In this document: in pieces, positions 1 to 9,735 of the stretch
How the letters are laid out: every line of letters starts with the position of its first letter
Position numbering within the stretch: position 1 is the first letter of the stretch
From: Symbiodinium microadriaticum
Lineage: Eukaryota > Sar > Dinophyceae > Suessiales > Symbiodiniaceae
Reading direction: 5' to 3'
Length of the DNA stretch: 64,000 nucleotides
Assembly: GCA_001939145.1 (NCBI GenBank)
Contig: LSRX01000132.1
Location: 106,084-170,083, forward strand
The notes under the pieces: generated by a model
Databases searched by the model: none
Seen by the model: only the letters and a program-made list of their open reading frames with translations
Told to the model about the DNA's origin: nothing
Position numbers and translations under genes: made by a program

Positions 1-33
1 AAAAAGGAACTGCTAAGGGGCCTATTGGGTAAA
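1..33. mobile_element. Palindrome family A, right arm only
   Basis: The window opens inside the right arm of a family A palindrome (AAAAAGGAACT...GGGGCCTA). The left arm lies outside the window. Full copies occur near 8.7, 17.9 and 27.9 kb. Confidence 0.6.
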
Positions 34-130
34 CCCTAAAAAGGGTCCTACACCCTCCGAAGTCTGAATCAGGGGGGCGATGGAAAAGGGAGCGGGAATC
101 ACCCTGACATAGGTGCCGGAAGATTCGCAG

Positions 131-168
131 GAGTCTGCCCGGAGAGTCCCTGCATAATCATACTGGAG
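131..168 (+). CDS. Candidate small exon
   Basis: The block follows TTCGCAG and ends at GTACCT. Its open frame (entry phase 1) reads SLPGESLHNHTG. It is only 12 codons and the support is protein-likeness plus splice-like ends, so it could be chance. Confidence 0.3.
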
Positions 169-299
169 GTACCTCAAAGCACGATTTAGTTTGTAATGAC
201 TATGGCCCCTAGGTTAGACTAAACCCACTAAGGTTTGGTAAGAGCGGTTCATGCATAGAAAGTTTGGGGCGGCCTATGGTCTATAGTCCAGAGCTGCAG

Positions 300-345
300 G
301 TTGAGACGGGACAGCACCCCCCACGGAAAGATGCCTTTCATCTAG
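300..345 (+). CDS. Candidate small exon
   Basis: It is preceded by GAGCTGCAG and followed by GTGTTC. The open frame reads VETGQHPPRKDAFHL. The function is unknown. Confidence 0.33.
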
Positions 346-466
346 GTGTTCCTTAGTAGCCGTTTTTATATGTTCTCGTTATAAAAAATTAAATGCCGAA
401 AGCAAAACCCTGCACCGTTTGTTACTCCCTGCTTGGTGAAGGACGCGATGAGCGCTAAACATGAAG

Positions 467-519
467 CCCAGCACTCCCCATTTCCTGTGCTATACCTGGG
501 AGGATGCAATATGTCGAGG
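467..519 (+). CDS. Candidate exon ending at a GTTTAGGG donor
   Basis: It follows ATGAAG and runs straight into GTTTAGGG. The frame reads PSTPHFLCYTWEDAICR, with two Cys. The donor matches the telomere-type donor seen at many other blocks. The acceptor is weak. Confidence 0.42.
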
Positions 520-581
520 GTTTAGGGTTCAGAGTTTAGGAATGGGTTCCTCTAAGGGGTCCTGGAAGGACGTTCCTACAG

Positions 582-625
582 AGTACCCTTTGTATGTGTG
601 GCTTCCACCTTGTAGATGCTGCTGG
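582..625 (+). CDS. Candidate Cys-rich small exon
   Basis: It follows TTCCTACAG and ends before GTACGA. The open frame reads YPLYVWLPPCRCCW. Three Cys in 14 residues suit the Cys-rich protein inferred further on. Phase with the preceding candidate does not match. Confidence 0.38.
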
Positions 626-793
626 GTACGACATCATCAAGTCGCTTAGCTTACGGTCGCGGCTGCACATTTCTAGCACCTGAGAGCTAAACCTTGAGAA
701 ATTCCTAAATCCTATGGCGGGAGTAGTTCTCCGATCTCACAACCTCGATGTAGGGCTTCTTGGATTTTTGCGTGCAGCGTTTTAGTTGAGCTT

Positions 794-1048
794 GTGAGCT
801 CCTTAAATCTAAACCCTTGCGGATATTCGACACTGCCCTTTGACATCGGAGAGTTTGGACTCACGCCCTGGGTTTCGATTCGAGACTTGGGGGCAATCAC
901 TACAACAGGCTGTCGTTGGTTTATGGGTATCCTTGTGGTGATTCTAAGCTGCCACGTGGAGATGGAAACACCTCCGGATCTTCGGGTAGCGTGCCGTTAC
1001 ATGTCCGGCAATGAGGAATTCTGCACTGCGGCTGCAGGGATGTTCTAG
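794..1048 (+). CDS. Open block, hypothetical Cys-containing protein segment
   Basis: An 84-codon open frame has protein-like composition, especially its second half (GCRWFMGILVVILSCH, then VACRYMSGNEEFCTAAAG). It has six Cys and a hydrophobic stretch FMGILVVIL. A likely exon starts after ACAACAG at 908 and may end at GTAGCG (986) or run to the TAG. Family membership is not recognised. Confidence 0.4.
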   Translation: MSSLNLNPCGYSTLPFDIGEFGLTPWVSIRDLGAITTTGCRWFMGILVVILSCHVEMETPPDLRVACRYMSGNEEFCTAAAGMF

Positions 1049-1296
1049 TTCTTCCTTGAGAACTAAGGAATACAGAGTTCTTGTTAAGGGGCTTAGTTTA
1101 AGTTGCCATAAAGTAACCATACTACTCACCATAGATCCCTACTCTGGTAACTTAAAGCCAGTTCCTTAACACGAACCCAGAACACTGGAGGAGTAGGGCT
1201 TTGGGTTTTAGTGCTCAGGGTTGCCCATAGATCTCTGAAGTTTGAACCTCGAGATACCTCGTTGAAGGCCGTAACCCCTGAACCTTGTAGTAACAT

Positions 1297-1394
1297 GGGG
1301 GCCCAAATAATTGCCAGTACTATTTTAGGGGCTTCCTTACTATAGTTATAGTATGAAATACCCCAAAACCCTATTCTAATCATTAAGGCACCCC
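1297..1394. mobile_element. Palindrome family D
   Basis: It has imperfect inverted arms beginning GGGGGCCCAAATAATT and ending TCTAATCATTAAGG. The interior is a CTATTTTAGGGGC / CCCCAAAACCC mirror. The same layout recurs at 23.5, 27.1, 33.2, 48.8 and 63.0 kb. Confidence 0.6.
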
Positions 1395-1439
1395 TACAGT
1401 ACCCTAATGGATCCCTTAAAGCAGCCCTTCCTTATGGTT

Positions 1440-1990
1440 TCTCTGAGGGAACCCTTGGGTTTAGGGTTTAGGGGCTCGGGGTTTCAGCTTTAGGGTTTAG
1501 GGGTTCAGGGTTTAGCGTTTAGGGGTTTGGGGTTTAGGCTTTAGGGTTTAGGGGTTCAGGGTTTAGCGTTTAGGGGTTTTGGGTTTAGCCTTTAGGGTTT
1601 AGGGGTTCAGGGTTTAGCGTTTAGGGGTTTTGGGTTTAGCCTTTAGGGTTTAGGGGTTCAGGGTTTAGCGTTTAGGGGTTTTGGGTTTAGCCTTTAGGGT
1701 TTAGGGGTTCAGGGTTTAGCGTTTAGGGGTTTTGGGTTTAGCCTTTAGGGTTTAGGGGTTCAGGGTTTAGCGTTTAGGGGTTTTGGGTTTAGCCTTTAGG
1801 GTTTAGGGGTTCAGGGTTTAGCGTTTAGGGGTTTTGGGTTTAGCCTTTAGGGTTTAGGGGTTCAGGGTTTAGCGTTTAGGGGTTTTGGGTTTAGCCTTTA
1901 GGGTTTAGGGGTTCAGGGTTTAGCGTTTAGGGGTTTTGGGTTTAGCCTTTAGGGGTTTGGGGTTTAGGGCTTAGGGGTTTGGGGGCTTAG
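1440..1990. repeat. TTTAGGG-derived array with a 51-bp minisatellite
   Basis: The region is built from TTTAGGG variants. From 1510 the marker GTTTAGCG recurs every 51 bp (1510, 1561, 1612 ... 1918), about nine copies. Copies two onward are nearly identical, so the higher-order unit expanded recently out of degenerate telomeric DNA. Confidence 0.9.
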
Positions 1991-2045
1991 GGTTTCAAGG
2001 AGCCCTAAGCTCCCGACACCCGTACCCCCAAGCCCTCGCTGGCAG

Positions 2046-2107
2046 GGGAGAACAGCTGGTCCCTGGCAGAGATCGAGTTCCGTCACGAGAATGTCAAGGC
2101 CGCTATG
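2046..2107 (+). CDS. Candidate exon ending at GTTTAGGG
   Basis: GC-rich unique sequence is cut off sharply by a telomeric array. It follows CTGGCAG; the frame (entry phase 2) reads ENSWSLAEIEFRHENVKAAM, then the array starts with GTTTAGGG. The composition is strongly protein-like. No family is recognised. Confidence 0.5.
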
Positions 2108-2350
2108 GTTTAGGGTTTAGGGTTTAGGGTTCAGGGTGTAAGGTTTTGGGGTTTAGGGTTTAGGGGTTTAGGGTTTAGGGTTTAGGGGTTTAGGGTTTAG
2201 GGTTTAGGGTTTATGGGTTTAGGGTTTAGGGGTTTAGGGGTTTAGGGTGTAGGGTGTAGGGTTTAGGGGTTTAGGGTTTAGGGTGTACGTAGGGTTTAGG
2301 GTTTAGGGGTTTAGGGTTTAGGGTTTAGGGTGAGGGTTTACGGTTTAGGG
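2108..2350. repeat. TTTAGGG array
   Basis: This is a near-continuous run of TTTAGGG and TTTAGGGG units with GTGTAGGG variants. It starts exactly where the preceding coding-like block ends. Confidence 0.95.
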
Positions 2351-2398
2351 TGTAGGGTTTGGGATGGGACTGGGGCCGGCAGAAAAAGGTTTGTTATC

Positions 2399-2506
2399 AT
2401 ATGGGTAGTTCTCGAAATTCGGGTCCCTTTAAGGGTCCTTCTTTTAAGGGTGCCGTACTATATTTTGGACTTAAAGCGGGACCTTAACTTATGGAACTAC
2501 CCATAT
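2399..2506. mobile_element. Palindrome family C
   Basis: The arms are ATATGGGTAGTTCTCG and the mirror GAACTACCCATAT. The interior carries the family hallmark AAGGGTGCCGTACTATA. Related copies occur at 6.1, 7.6, 14.3, 26.0, 42.1, 44.8, 54.9 and 62.7 kb. Confidence 0.75.
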
Positions 2507-2760
2507 CGTATTGTTATGACTATCAATAGCAAGCATGTCATTAGTAGTCAAATTGGTGGTGGTTAGTGGTAGCACTATTGTTTTAAAAACACACAAGCAT
2601 ATTCTAGTACATAGTGGTATGCATAGGCTCTGGCATTGACAGGCTTATAGGACCATCTAAGATCTGCGGGGCACCGTATTCGAGGACCGTTGGCTCACGA
2701 TGTTTGGGCCTGGGCTTTTGAAGTTGGCGGTTTCTGAATTTAGGATTTATAGGATTTGCC

Positions 2761-2826
2761 TAAGCCCCAAACCCTAAACCCTAGACCCGTAAACCCCTAA
2801 ACCCTAAACCCCTAAACCCTAAACCC
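2761..2826. repeat. CCCTAAA array
   Basis: Telomere-type repeats lie in the CCCTAAA orientation, opposite to the array that begins at 2108. Confidence 0.9.
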
Positions 2827-3119
2827 CGGGTCCACGGTGTTGAGTTCAGCCGCCGATAGGATTTCGGTTTCGGGATTGCGGACTGGGGCTTGGGTTTCAG
2901 GTTTCGGATCTGCGAACCCGAAACCCTGAACCCAAAGCCCTAAGAGCTTTGGCGTTTAGGGTTTCGAGTTTAGGGCGTCTCGAACTCAAGAATTTATGCC
3001 ACTTTCAAGCTTGCCCCCCTCTTGAGGTTTTATGTTAATTCGCACCCTCTGCCGTCCATATTTTATGACATCCTGTCCTGCAAAACATTATAATGTTTAA
3101 GTTTAGACGGAGAGATATT

Positions 3120-3142
3120 AGATAGATAATCAGATAGTTAAT

Positions 3143-3173
<31 letters not shown>

Positions 3174-3204
3174 GGGGAGAGGGAGAGGGTGTGGGAGTGG
3201 GAGA

Positions 3205-3235
<31 letters not shown>

Positions 3236-3236
3236 C
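3120..3236. repeat. (GATA)n and (GA)n microsatellites
   Basis: A GATA tract is followed by a GAGAGG-rich stretch and a pure GA run. Open frames across it are low-complexity artefacts. Confidence 0.95.
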
Positions 3237-3562
3237 TGGTTTTGAAGATGGATTTTCGGTTTTGAGTCAGCGCTGCGCAAGACAGGTTGAAGCTGCGCTG
3301 CCCTTCAACAGGCACAAGCTCTGGACTCTTTTGTTTAAGGTGCTTCGGGTGCTTGGTTTAAATTACTTGTGCTTTGTCTACGATCTTTCTTACCATCGTG
3401 CTCATAAGATGCTGATAAGGTCTTTCACTTGGTGTTCCTCTCGATATGCACAGATGAACCGTAAGTGATAGTGCACATGTAGGGTTTCCGGCTTGAAGCC
3501 CAAACCGCAAACACTTTTGCCCCAACCCTTGAGCGTGTGCAAATCACCTCAGGGTTTCGGAG

Positions 3563-3724
3563 TCCGCGGGGGGCCTGGCCTCTTACGCGCGACACAACTT
3601 CGTCAAGGAACCGCTTCAGCTTCAGCGCCACTTGCCTTTACCCACACCGATACCACCACCGCCCCATGAAACGCATCCGGACCCGCTTTTAGACGTCGCC
3701 CAGAGCGCCTCCAAATCCAGATAA
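3563..3724 (+). CDS. Open GC-rich block ending in TAA, possible terminal exon
   Basis: A 53-codon frame follows TTTCGGAG and ends at TAA. It opens SAGGLASYARHNFVKEPLQL, passes through a Pro-rich stretch (PLPTPIPPPPHE) and ends DVAQSASKSR. Pro-rich composition and GC bias are coding-like. It could be the last exon of a gene entering from the left, or it may be spliced earlier at GTCGCC. The product is unknown. Confidence 0.48.
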   Translation, partial: SAGGLASYARHNFVKEPLQLQRHLPLPTPIPPPPHETHPDPLLDVAQSASKSR

Positions 3725-4076
3725 AGCTCCGAATTCCGGCATGAGTTGACACCATGCCAGCTCGAGTTGAATCAGAACAGGTTCCTGCTTAAGTCATGGC
3801 TTTTGACTTTAGCAACAAGGTTTCCTTGCGAAGCGGGTTTGGATTGCAGGATGTAGGAGCTTGAGGGGTCAATACCTAGCAGCGCAGTTGCGTACGTAGT
3901 GGCTTACTGTTGTCAAACGCTGGCAACCCCCTTTGAAGGATCAAAGGATTCAGCGAGAGGGGTTTCAAGTCGGATAACTACAGTCATATCTACTCATCAC
4001 CTTAAACCCCAATCGTGGTTTACAGAATTCGACTGACTAAGCCCCATGATTCGCTCATGATCCTTTAAGTAGAACT
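3725..4076. other. Unique sequence without a supported gene
   Basis: No array and no convincing frame is seen. A short ATG frame (MPARVESEQ) after GACACC at about 3752, followed by GTTCCT, could be a first exon, but nothing else supports it. Confidence 0.3.
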
Positions 4077-4505
4077 CCCCCAAACCCGAAACCCTAAACC
4101 CCCCAAGCCCTAAACCCTAAGCATCCCTAAACCCTACGTAAGCTAACCCTAAACCCTAAACTCGCAACACTAAACCCTGAACCCTAAACCTCAATCCCTC
4201 GAAGGCGCAGACGGAAAAGAGTCTTTGCCTTTAACAAAAAACAAAACCCAATCGCTAAATAAACAAACAACTAGATAAATACATATGTGCATGTATAAAC
4301 CCTAAACCCTAAACCCTAAACCCTGAAACCCTAAGCCCTAAACCCTAGAGCTTAGGCTTCAGGGTTTGGGGGTCTAGGATTGACAGAGGGTCTCGGCTTC
4401 CACCCCAAAAGCCCAAAAACCCTAAAACCCAAAGCCCCAAAAACCCTAAAACCCAAAGCCCCAAAAACCCTAAACCCTAAACCCTAAACCCCCAACCCTA
4501 AGCCC
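4077..4505. repeat. CCCTAAA arrays
   Basis: Two clusters of CCCTAAA variants are separated by an AT-rich spacer with (AAAC)-like units near 4230-4290. Near 4415-4470 the unit is CCCAAAAACCCTAAAA. Confidence 0.9.
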
Positions 4506-4514
4506 CTGGAGCAG

Positions 4515-4602
4515 GAAGAACGCCTGGTTTCTGGATGGCCGCCCGGCCGAGACTGCCTCGCGACCCGGCAGCGTCATCTGGGCTTCGAGCGCTTTCCTAG
4601 GG
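4515..4602 (+). CDS. Candidate exon between CCCTAAA and TTTAGGG arrays
   Basis: It follows GGAGCAG after a CCCTAAA array. The open frame (entry phase 1) begins KNAWFLDGRPAETASRPGSV and continues IWASS. The 3' end is uncertain: GCTTTC at 4591 or GTCCCT near 4603. No homology is recognised. Confidence 0.5.
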
Positions 4603-4620
4603 GTCCCTTAGAGGCTTTGC

Positions 4621-4893
4621 TGGGGTAGTCTTAGGGAGACCCCTTAAGGGGGACCCTTAGGGCTTCAGGGTTTTAGGGTTTAGGGTTTAGGGTTTTAGGG
4701 TTTAGGGTTTAGGGTTTAGGGTCTTGTGCTGCTGTTCTTGGGCTTTGAGTGCATGTATCAAGGGACGAAAGGAGAGACCCTTAAAGGGACCCTTGGGGTT
4801 ATATAGGGGCTTTATGAGACTATATAAGGGGTATATAAGGGTTATATAGGGTATGATTAGGGGTCCCTTCTAGTGGTCCCTCCTATTGCCCCT
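4621..4893. mobile_element. Family E fragment and a related palindrome, with a TTTAGGG array between
   Basis: GTCTTAGGGAGACCCCTT matches the left end of family E (8.9, 23.3, 46.1 kb). A short TTTAGGG array follows. Then a looser inverted pair runs from GAGACCCTTAAAGGGACCC to GGGGTCCCTTCTAGTGG around TATATAGGG units. Confidence 0.45.
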
Positions 4894-5044
4894 TAATTGT
4901 AGGTGTGTTTAGGGTTTCTGGGGTAGGTCCTAGATTGTTCTGCATCCTGAGTCTCCTTAAACCCCTAAACCCTAAACCCCAAGCCCTCAAACCCCCGAAA
5001 TCCTGAAGCGCTAAGGAGGTTCGGGCTCAGGGTAAAGCCGAGAA

Positions 5045-5112
5045 ACTATGGGAGTTATGGTATATTCCTTACTATGGGTATTGCAGGATTTGAATCATCA
5101 GCCGTATTGCGG
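5045..5112. mobile_element. Family F half element
   Basis: ATTGCAGGATTTGAATCATC and GCCGTATTGCGG match the right half of the intact family F palindrome at 27.3 kb. The left arm is absent. Confidence 0.5.
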
Positions 5113-5451
5113 TCCTTCTTTGTATTTATCTAAGAATGTACTCCGAAACCGATTTTCATTGTTTGAGGCCTCTATAGAAACCCCAAACCCATGCTATGGC
5201 TTGAGGTTCACGGTGGTGTCTGTGAACCGTTGTTCGTTTATGGTTCAGGTTTTAGGGTGTTTAGGGTGGGTTCGGTTTAGCATCGCCCTGAGCTCCAAAC
5301 CCGCTCAATTCTCGTCTTGCGCCAGTTGCTGGTATTCAGGCCCTTGTATTGGACCCCCCAGAATTTAGGGTTTAGGGGCCGTGAACCCTGCTAGGAGGCA
5401 ACCACCAAACCACCCTGGTAAAAATATATCATCAAACACATGCCACGGAAG

Positions 5452-5499
5452 CCACCCTGCACAAAGTATGCAGTCAACATCCAAAAAGGAAAGCAGGAC
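5452..5499 (+). CDS. Candidate small exon, weak
   Basis: It follows CACGGAAG and ends before GTAGCC. The frame reads PPCTKYAVNIQKGKQD. A second frame is also open here, so the call is weak. Confidence 0.25.
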
Positions 5500-5647
5500 G
5501 TAGCCATCTGCAGAAGCAAGAGCCAGAATCCTTAGCTGACGCAGGAGAATGCCTTAGCTCCTAAGCTGTGCAGGAGGTCTGAACGCCTCAGTCCCTGAAC
5601 CGTTTGGATCCGACTCCTTAGGCCAAGGTCTGCAAGGCAGACAGAAC

Positions 5648-5700
5648 ACACACACACACAGATATAAATATATACATATATATTTATTTATTCATTTATT

Positions 5701-5764
<64 letters not shown>

Positions 5765-5818
5765 GATACAGATACAGATACAGATACAGATACAGATGCA
5801 TATATATAAATATATATG
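5648..5818. repeat. (CA)n, (TATACA)n and (CAGATA)n microsatellite
   Basis: Hexamers CATATA/CATACA run for about 80 bp, then CAGATA repeats, then ATATAT. Confidence 0.95.
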
Positions 5819-5957
5819 AAGGACACAAGCAACTCACAACACAAGCGGCTCCATTACCAAACTGAACGTCTTAGCCTCAATCCCTAAACCGTACTGAAAT
5901 GATAGAGGTTTCCTCTAAGAAAGCTTTAGATTCACACAGGGTGTATGCTTTAGGAAT

Positions 5958-6118
5958 CAGGGTTTAGGGTTTAGGTGTAAAGATGTATCTAACTTTATAC
6001 CCCCAAACCCTTAACCCGGAATCCTAAACCCGAAACCCTAAACCCCAAAACCCTAAACCCTAAACCCTGAACCCTAACCTAAACCCGAAACCCTAACTTC
6101 CTAAACCCAATCCTCCAT
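5958..6118. repeat. Mixed telomeric array
   Basis: A short TTTAGGG run is followed by CCCTAAA/CCCGAAA variants directly upstream of a family C element. Confidence 0.85.
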
Positions 6119-6199
6119 GTGGGTAGTTCTCTAATTAAGGTCCCTTTCTTTGGGGGTCCTTGTTATAAGGGTGCCGTACTATACTGGGGACCTAAAAGA
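6119..6199. mobile_element. Family C, right arm replaced by CCCTAAA repeats
   Basis: The left arm (GGGTAGTTCTCTAATTAAGG) and AAGGGTGCCGTACTATA core are intact, but after CCTAAAAG the sequence becomes a CCCTAAA array where the right arm is expected. Confidence 0.6.
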
Positions 6200-6324
6200 A
6201 AAACCCTAAACCCTAAACTCTTAAACTCCTAGCCCCAAAACCCGAAATCCTCGACTCCAAGACTCAAAGCCCCAAAGCCCTAATTTCCTATACCCAATCC
6301 TTCATGTGGCTTCGTGCTCCAAAG

Positions 6325-6394
6325 GGTGAAGTCGGCTGGCACCGAAGCCTTCCAGGCTCTTGCGACTTGGCCCGGGATCGTCACCTTCATCGGG
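6325..6394 (+). CDS. Candidate exon before a TTTAGGG array
   Basis: The frame (entry phase 1) reads VKSAGTEAFQALATWPGIVT then FIG, ending at GTTCCTTTTAGGG. GC-rich sequence gives way to telomeric repeats within 10 bp of the donor. The acceptor CCAAAG is weak. Confidence 0.48.
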
Positions 6395-6399
6395 GTTCC

Positions 6400-6950
6400 T
6401 TTTAGGGTTTAGGGTTGAGGGGTTAGGGTTTAGGGTTTAAGGGTTGAGGGATTAGGGCGTAGGGTTCCTAATAAAAAGGGGCTCTACAATGTTCGAGTTG
6501 GGGTTTTGGGGCTTTGGGGTTTGGAGTCGAGGATCTGGGGTTTTGGGTTTAAGGGTTTAGGGTCTAGGATTCCCCTATAGGGCTTCCGCAATGTTCCCGT
6601 AAGGGATCTATGAAGGGTACTATAAGGGGATGGGGGGTAGTTCATGGTACGTCTCTAAGTTAAGTTGGGGTCCTTCCTTTAGGAAGCCAAAAGAAGGCAG
6701 CTCACTACAAAAAGGGCCCTACGGCTTTCAGAGGGGCCCTAGTTTGCAGGACGACCCCGCGTGGTTTGAATAGGGTTTTCGAGTTGGGGTTTTGGGGCTT
6801 TGGCATTTAGGTCTTTGGAGTCGAGGATTTCGGGTTTGGGGTTTGAGGGTTTAGGAGTTTAGGGGTTTAGGGTCTTAGGGGCTTAGGGGCTTAGGGGGTT
6901 TAAAAGTTTAGGGTTTAGGGGTTTAAGGGCTTAGGGTTTTCATGCTCGGG
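6400..6950. repeat. TTTAGGG-derived arrays with unique spacers
   Basis: Arrays near 6405-6470 and 6840-6930 flank spacer copies of the phrase GAGTTGGGGTTTTGGGGCTT, which occurs twice (about 6499 and 6782), so this stretch is partly an internal duplication. Confidence 0.8.
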
Positions 6951-7640
6951 GTGGAGTAGTTCCGTCAAATTTGAGGGGAATCGAAGGGTGCTGAACAGCA
7001 GACCAGCACCCTTCACCGAAAACCCTACGCCCCTCAGAGCTGCAACTAGTAGACACCCCTCAGAGCTTGTAGATGGTTCATGTGCATAGTTGTACAGGAT
7101 GCTTAACTACTGGATTGTTGAGATGCTAATGGGAATATCCATGTTGATACTGATTCTATGTGACGTTTAAGCAATCGTTACATTGCAACACAAAGTTCAG
7201 CAGGAGGGAGGAGGAGGATTCAAGCGGAGCTGCAGGTTGATTTTATGAATTTCGGTCGACACTCAGACATACACGTGCACTTCAAAACGTCGACGCGAGC
7301 AGCCGTCATATTCATCTGCATCGGTTCAACATAACCACACAGAGCTTACATGCCCGCACGGCATGACCTTGTTATATAGGCGGGCAGGGCTACCACTCGT
7401 ATATATCCCGAAACATCTTGGTAACCGTGTTAAAAAACCCTACAAAGCCCAGAACACCCCTTATAAAACCCAATAATCCTCATGAAGCCTGCAGCGCCTT
7501 TCTAAACAACCCCTTGAACACACTGGCCCTACGAGGTACTACAGAGCTTAACTCTGAGTTAGAGTTGCTTTTTGGGTCCTTTAGAGGGATCGAAAAGCGT
7601 TTCTATAGGGGTACTATAAGGGTACTCTCACGGTTCTGAA
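6951..7640. other. Mostly unique sequence, no supported gene
   Basis: A perfect 11-bp stem (GAAGGGTGCTG / CAGCACCCTTC) lies at about 6979-7013. The rest has no repeats I recognise and no frame better than chance. Confidence 0.4.
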
Positions 7641-7741
7641 GGTAGTTCTCTAAATTTGGGTTCATGTTAGAGTCCTTTCTATAAGGGTCCAGTATTGTTT
7701 TGGGGAACTAAAAGAGGGCCCTGACTTAGAGAACTACCCAT
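7641..7741. mobile_element. Palindrome family C, complete
   Basis: The left arm GGTAGTTCTCTAAATT mirrors ACTTAGAGAACTACCCA on the right across about 100 bp. Confidence 0.75.
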
Positions 7742-8155
7742 AGGGAGAATAGGGTGTAGGGGTCTCGGGGTTCGGGGTTTAGTTTTCGGGTTTAGGGTTT
7801 AGTGGGTTGAAACTTTGAAAAGTGTTATACATACGTACTTTGACCGTTCAACCCTTGTACGGCCCCAAACCGAAAGTTCGAAAAGCCTAAAACTGCAAAG
7901 CCTAAATTGTGCACCCCAAAAGCTTGAAATCATGAACCCCGAAGAGCTTCGTAAGCCCTAAACCCCGAACCCTGAGGCGCAAAGCAAATAAAACCCGAAA
8001 TCCTGAGAGAATAAACCCTAAGTCTAAGGTGGTTTAGGGTTTAGGGCCTTAGGGTGTAGGGAATCTAAACTAAACCCTGAGCCCCTAAATCCTATACCTC
8101 CCAGCCCTAGACCCGAAACGCTTAAAGCTCTGGACCCTTAAACCCTCTACCTGAG

Positions 8156-8248
8156 GACGGCATCGTCAGCACTTACGCCCAATCCGATGGCAGCTACAGC
8201 GATCCCGCGCGCGAGATCTCCAGCGGGAGGTGCGCTTCCAGGGCTCCT
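8156..8248 (+). CDS. Candidate exon
   Basis: It follows CCTGAG and ends before GTCATA. The 31-codon frame starts DGIVSTYAQSDGSYSDPARE and continues ISSGRCASRAP. It is GC-rich between repeat-rich flanks. The product is unknown. Confidence 0.5.
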
Positions 8249-8260
8249 GTCATAGTATCG

Positions 8261-8475
8261 CAGCCTTAGTTAGTAGTCAGAATAGGGTTCCTTTTCACAG
8301 CCTTAGTTAGTAGTCAGAATAGGGTTCCTTTACGGGTGCTTTGCAAAAGGTCTTTAAACTACTTGTTACCATATCGAGGTTTAGGGTTTAGAGTTTAGGG
8401 TTTAGGACCCCGAAACCTAAACCCTAAACTGTTTGCAAAAGGTTTGTTAAACTACTTGTTACCATATCGAGGTTT
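8261..8475. repeat. Two nested direct duplications
   Basis: CAGCCTTAGTTAGTAGTCAG occurs twice about 38 bp apart. Then TTTGCAAAAGGT...ACTACTTGTTACCATATC occurs twice about 90 bp apart, separated by a short telomeric array. Both duplications look young. Confidence 0.85.
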
Positions 8476-8626
8476 AGTGTCGTCCGGGTTGAGGCTTTAG
8501 GGTCTGTATGCATTTCGCCCCCGAATCCCTGACAAAGACACGAAACCTAAACCCAAACCCCGGCAAGCCTAGAAGTGCTAAGCATTAACCCCTAAACCCT
8601 AAACCCCTCAAGCCTAGACCCCTGAG

Positions 8627-8700
8627 GTTTGCCGACGGCGCTGTGGGTGGTACCGGACTTGCGGCACAGCTTTGCATTGACTTCAAGCCCTTTGACAGGA
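8627..8700 (+). CDS. Candidate exon between CCCTAAA and TTTAGGG arrays
   Basis: It follows CCCTGAG and ends exactly at GTTTAGGG. The frame (entry phase 1) reads FADGAVGGTGLAAQLCIDFK then PFDR. It is one of the clearest blocks with a CCCTAAA array on the left and TTTAGGG on the right. Confidence 0.55.
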
Positions 8701-8732
8701 GTTTAGGGGTATAGGGGTTAGGGTTTAGGGGT

Positions 8733-8836
8733 TACCCATAGGCCTCTAAGTAGTTCCTTTTTGGATCTTTTTGGGATTACCTTATAGGATCCTCAATATA
8801 AACCATAAAAAGGAACTACTTAGGGGCCTATGGGTA
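8733..8836. mobile_element. Palindrome family A, complete
   Basis: TACCCATAGGCCTCTAAGTA mirrors TACTTAGGGGCCTATGGGTA. The arms are about 35 bp including GTTCCTTTTT, and the loop is about 35 bp. Confidence 0.85.
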
Positions 8837-8870
8837 GGGTTTAGGGTGTAGGGTTGAGGGTTCTGGGGTC

Positions 8871-8990
8871 AATCCTAGGTAGTATTAGGGAGACCCCTTA
8901 AAGGGGACCCTTCTTAACCCTACTTGTGGCTCTCTTAAAGGGGACCTTGTTGAGAGGGTCTATCTCCCCAAGGCCTAATCCTAACTCCCA
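8871..8990. mobile_element. Repeat family E
   Basis: GTAGTATTAGGGAGACCCCT...TGAGAGGGTCTATCTCCCC is shared with 23.27 and 46.08 kb. Several short internal mirrors (ACCCCTTAAAGGGGACC) are present. Confidence 0.75.
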
Positions 8991-9324
8991 GTTAATTAGG
9001 GTGACAAGGAGATCGTGGGTTCTCGATGTGTTCTTTCTGTTAAAGTTGTTTAGGGTTTATTTAAGGTTTAGGGTTTAGGGGTTTAGGGTTTAGGGTTGCT
9101 TTTTTGAACGTGTCTTCGGGCTCCTTTTCCAGTCGTTCTTAAAGGGTTCTATGAAGGCTTCCTCTAGGGCTTAGTTTTGGGTGCATGGTCCAGGGTTTGT
9201 TGAGAGTTCGAGGGGGCTTGGGTTTAGGACTATGGCGATTTAGAGGTTGGGCTAAATAAGGACTCAGGACTTTGCTATAGGGCTTTCATCTAAGCGTGTT
9301 CCCGGTTGGAGGAGGGGAAGCCGG

Positions 9325-9735
9325 GTGGAGCCAAGGACTGTGGGATTCAGGCTTGCAACGTGTTTCCATAGTGTCCGTCAAACCCTAGTCTTTGATGTCG
9401 CAGGGATTGATGGCGCACTTTCAGAGAGTCGTGACATGTTGCTCTCTGAATCACTGAAGCAGATGATTGTCATGATCATGGTAGTGGCCATACTTACTGG
9501 CCGCATTGGTTGCGAGGGCGGTGACTTTGCTGTTGATGTGGATGGGGCTATGGCGCCTTCTATGCGGATGATGGACCGGTTACCGCCTAGTGCCAAGACG
9601 CTCCTTTCACACCATGTTAAAACTCACAGTGTTTTTGAAAGCGCCAGTGGTGGTCATGGTTTACATCCAAGCCCCCTTACAGCAGGGGTCAGAACAGTTG
9701 CATCTGTTTCTTCACTTTATGTCACTAAAACATAG
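9325..9735 (+). CDS. Hypothetical ORF with a possible membrane segment
   Basis: This is a 136-codon open frame without telomeric repeats. It contains SRDMLLSESLKQ, a hydrophobic stretch MIVMIMVVAILTG and an acidic part CEGGDFAVDVDG. No family is recognised. It may be an exon, part of a mobile element or chance; a second frame is also open from 9590. Confidence 0.35.
   Translation: MEPRTVGFRLATCFHSVRQTLVFDVAGIDGALSESRDMLLSESLKQMIVMIMVVAILTGRIGCEGGDFAVDVDGAMAPSMRMMDRLPPSAKTLLSHHVKTHSVFESASGGHGLHPSPLTAGVRTVASVSSLYVTKT

Noticed and set aside
1440..2350. True chromosome end (telomere)
   Set aside because: The repeats are degenerate, occur in both orientations all along the window and are interrupted by unique DNA; no terminal uniform array is seen.
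4077..4505. Plant-type telo-box promoter elements (AAACCCTAA)
   Set aside because: The motif is everywhere as part of telomeric arrays, so a match carries no information about promoters.
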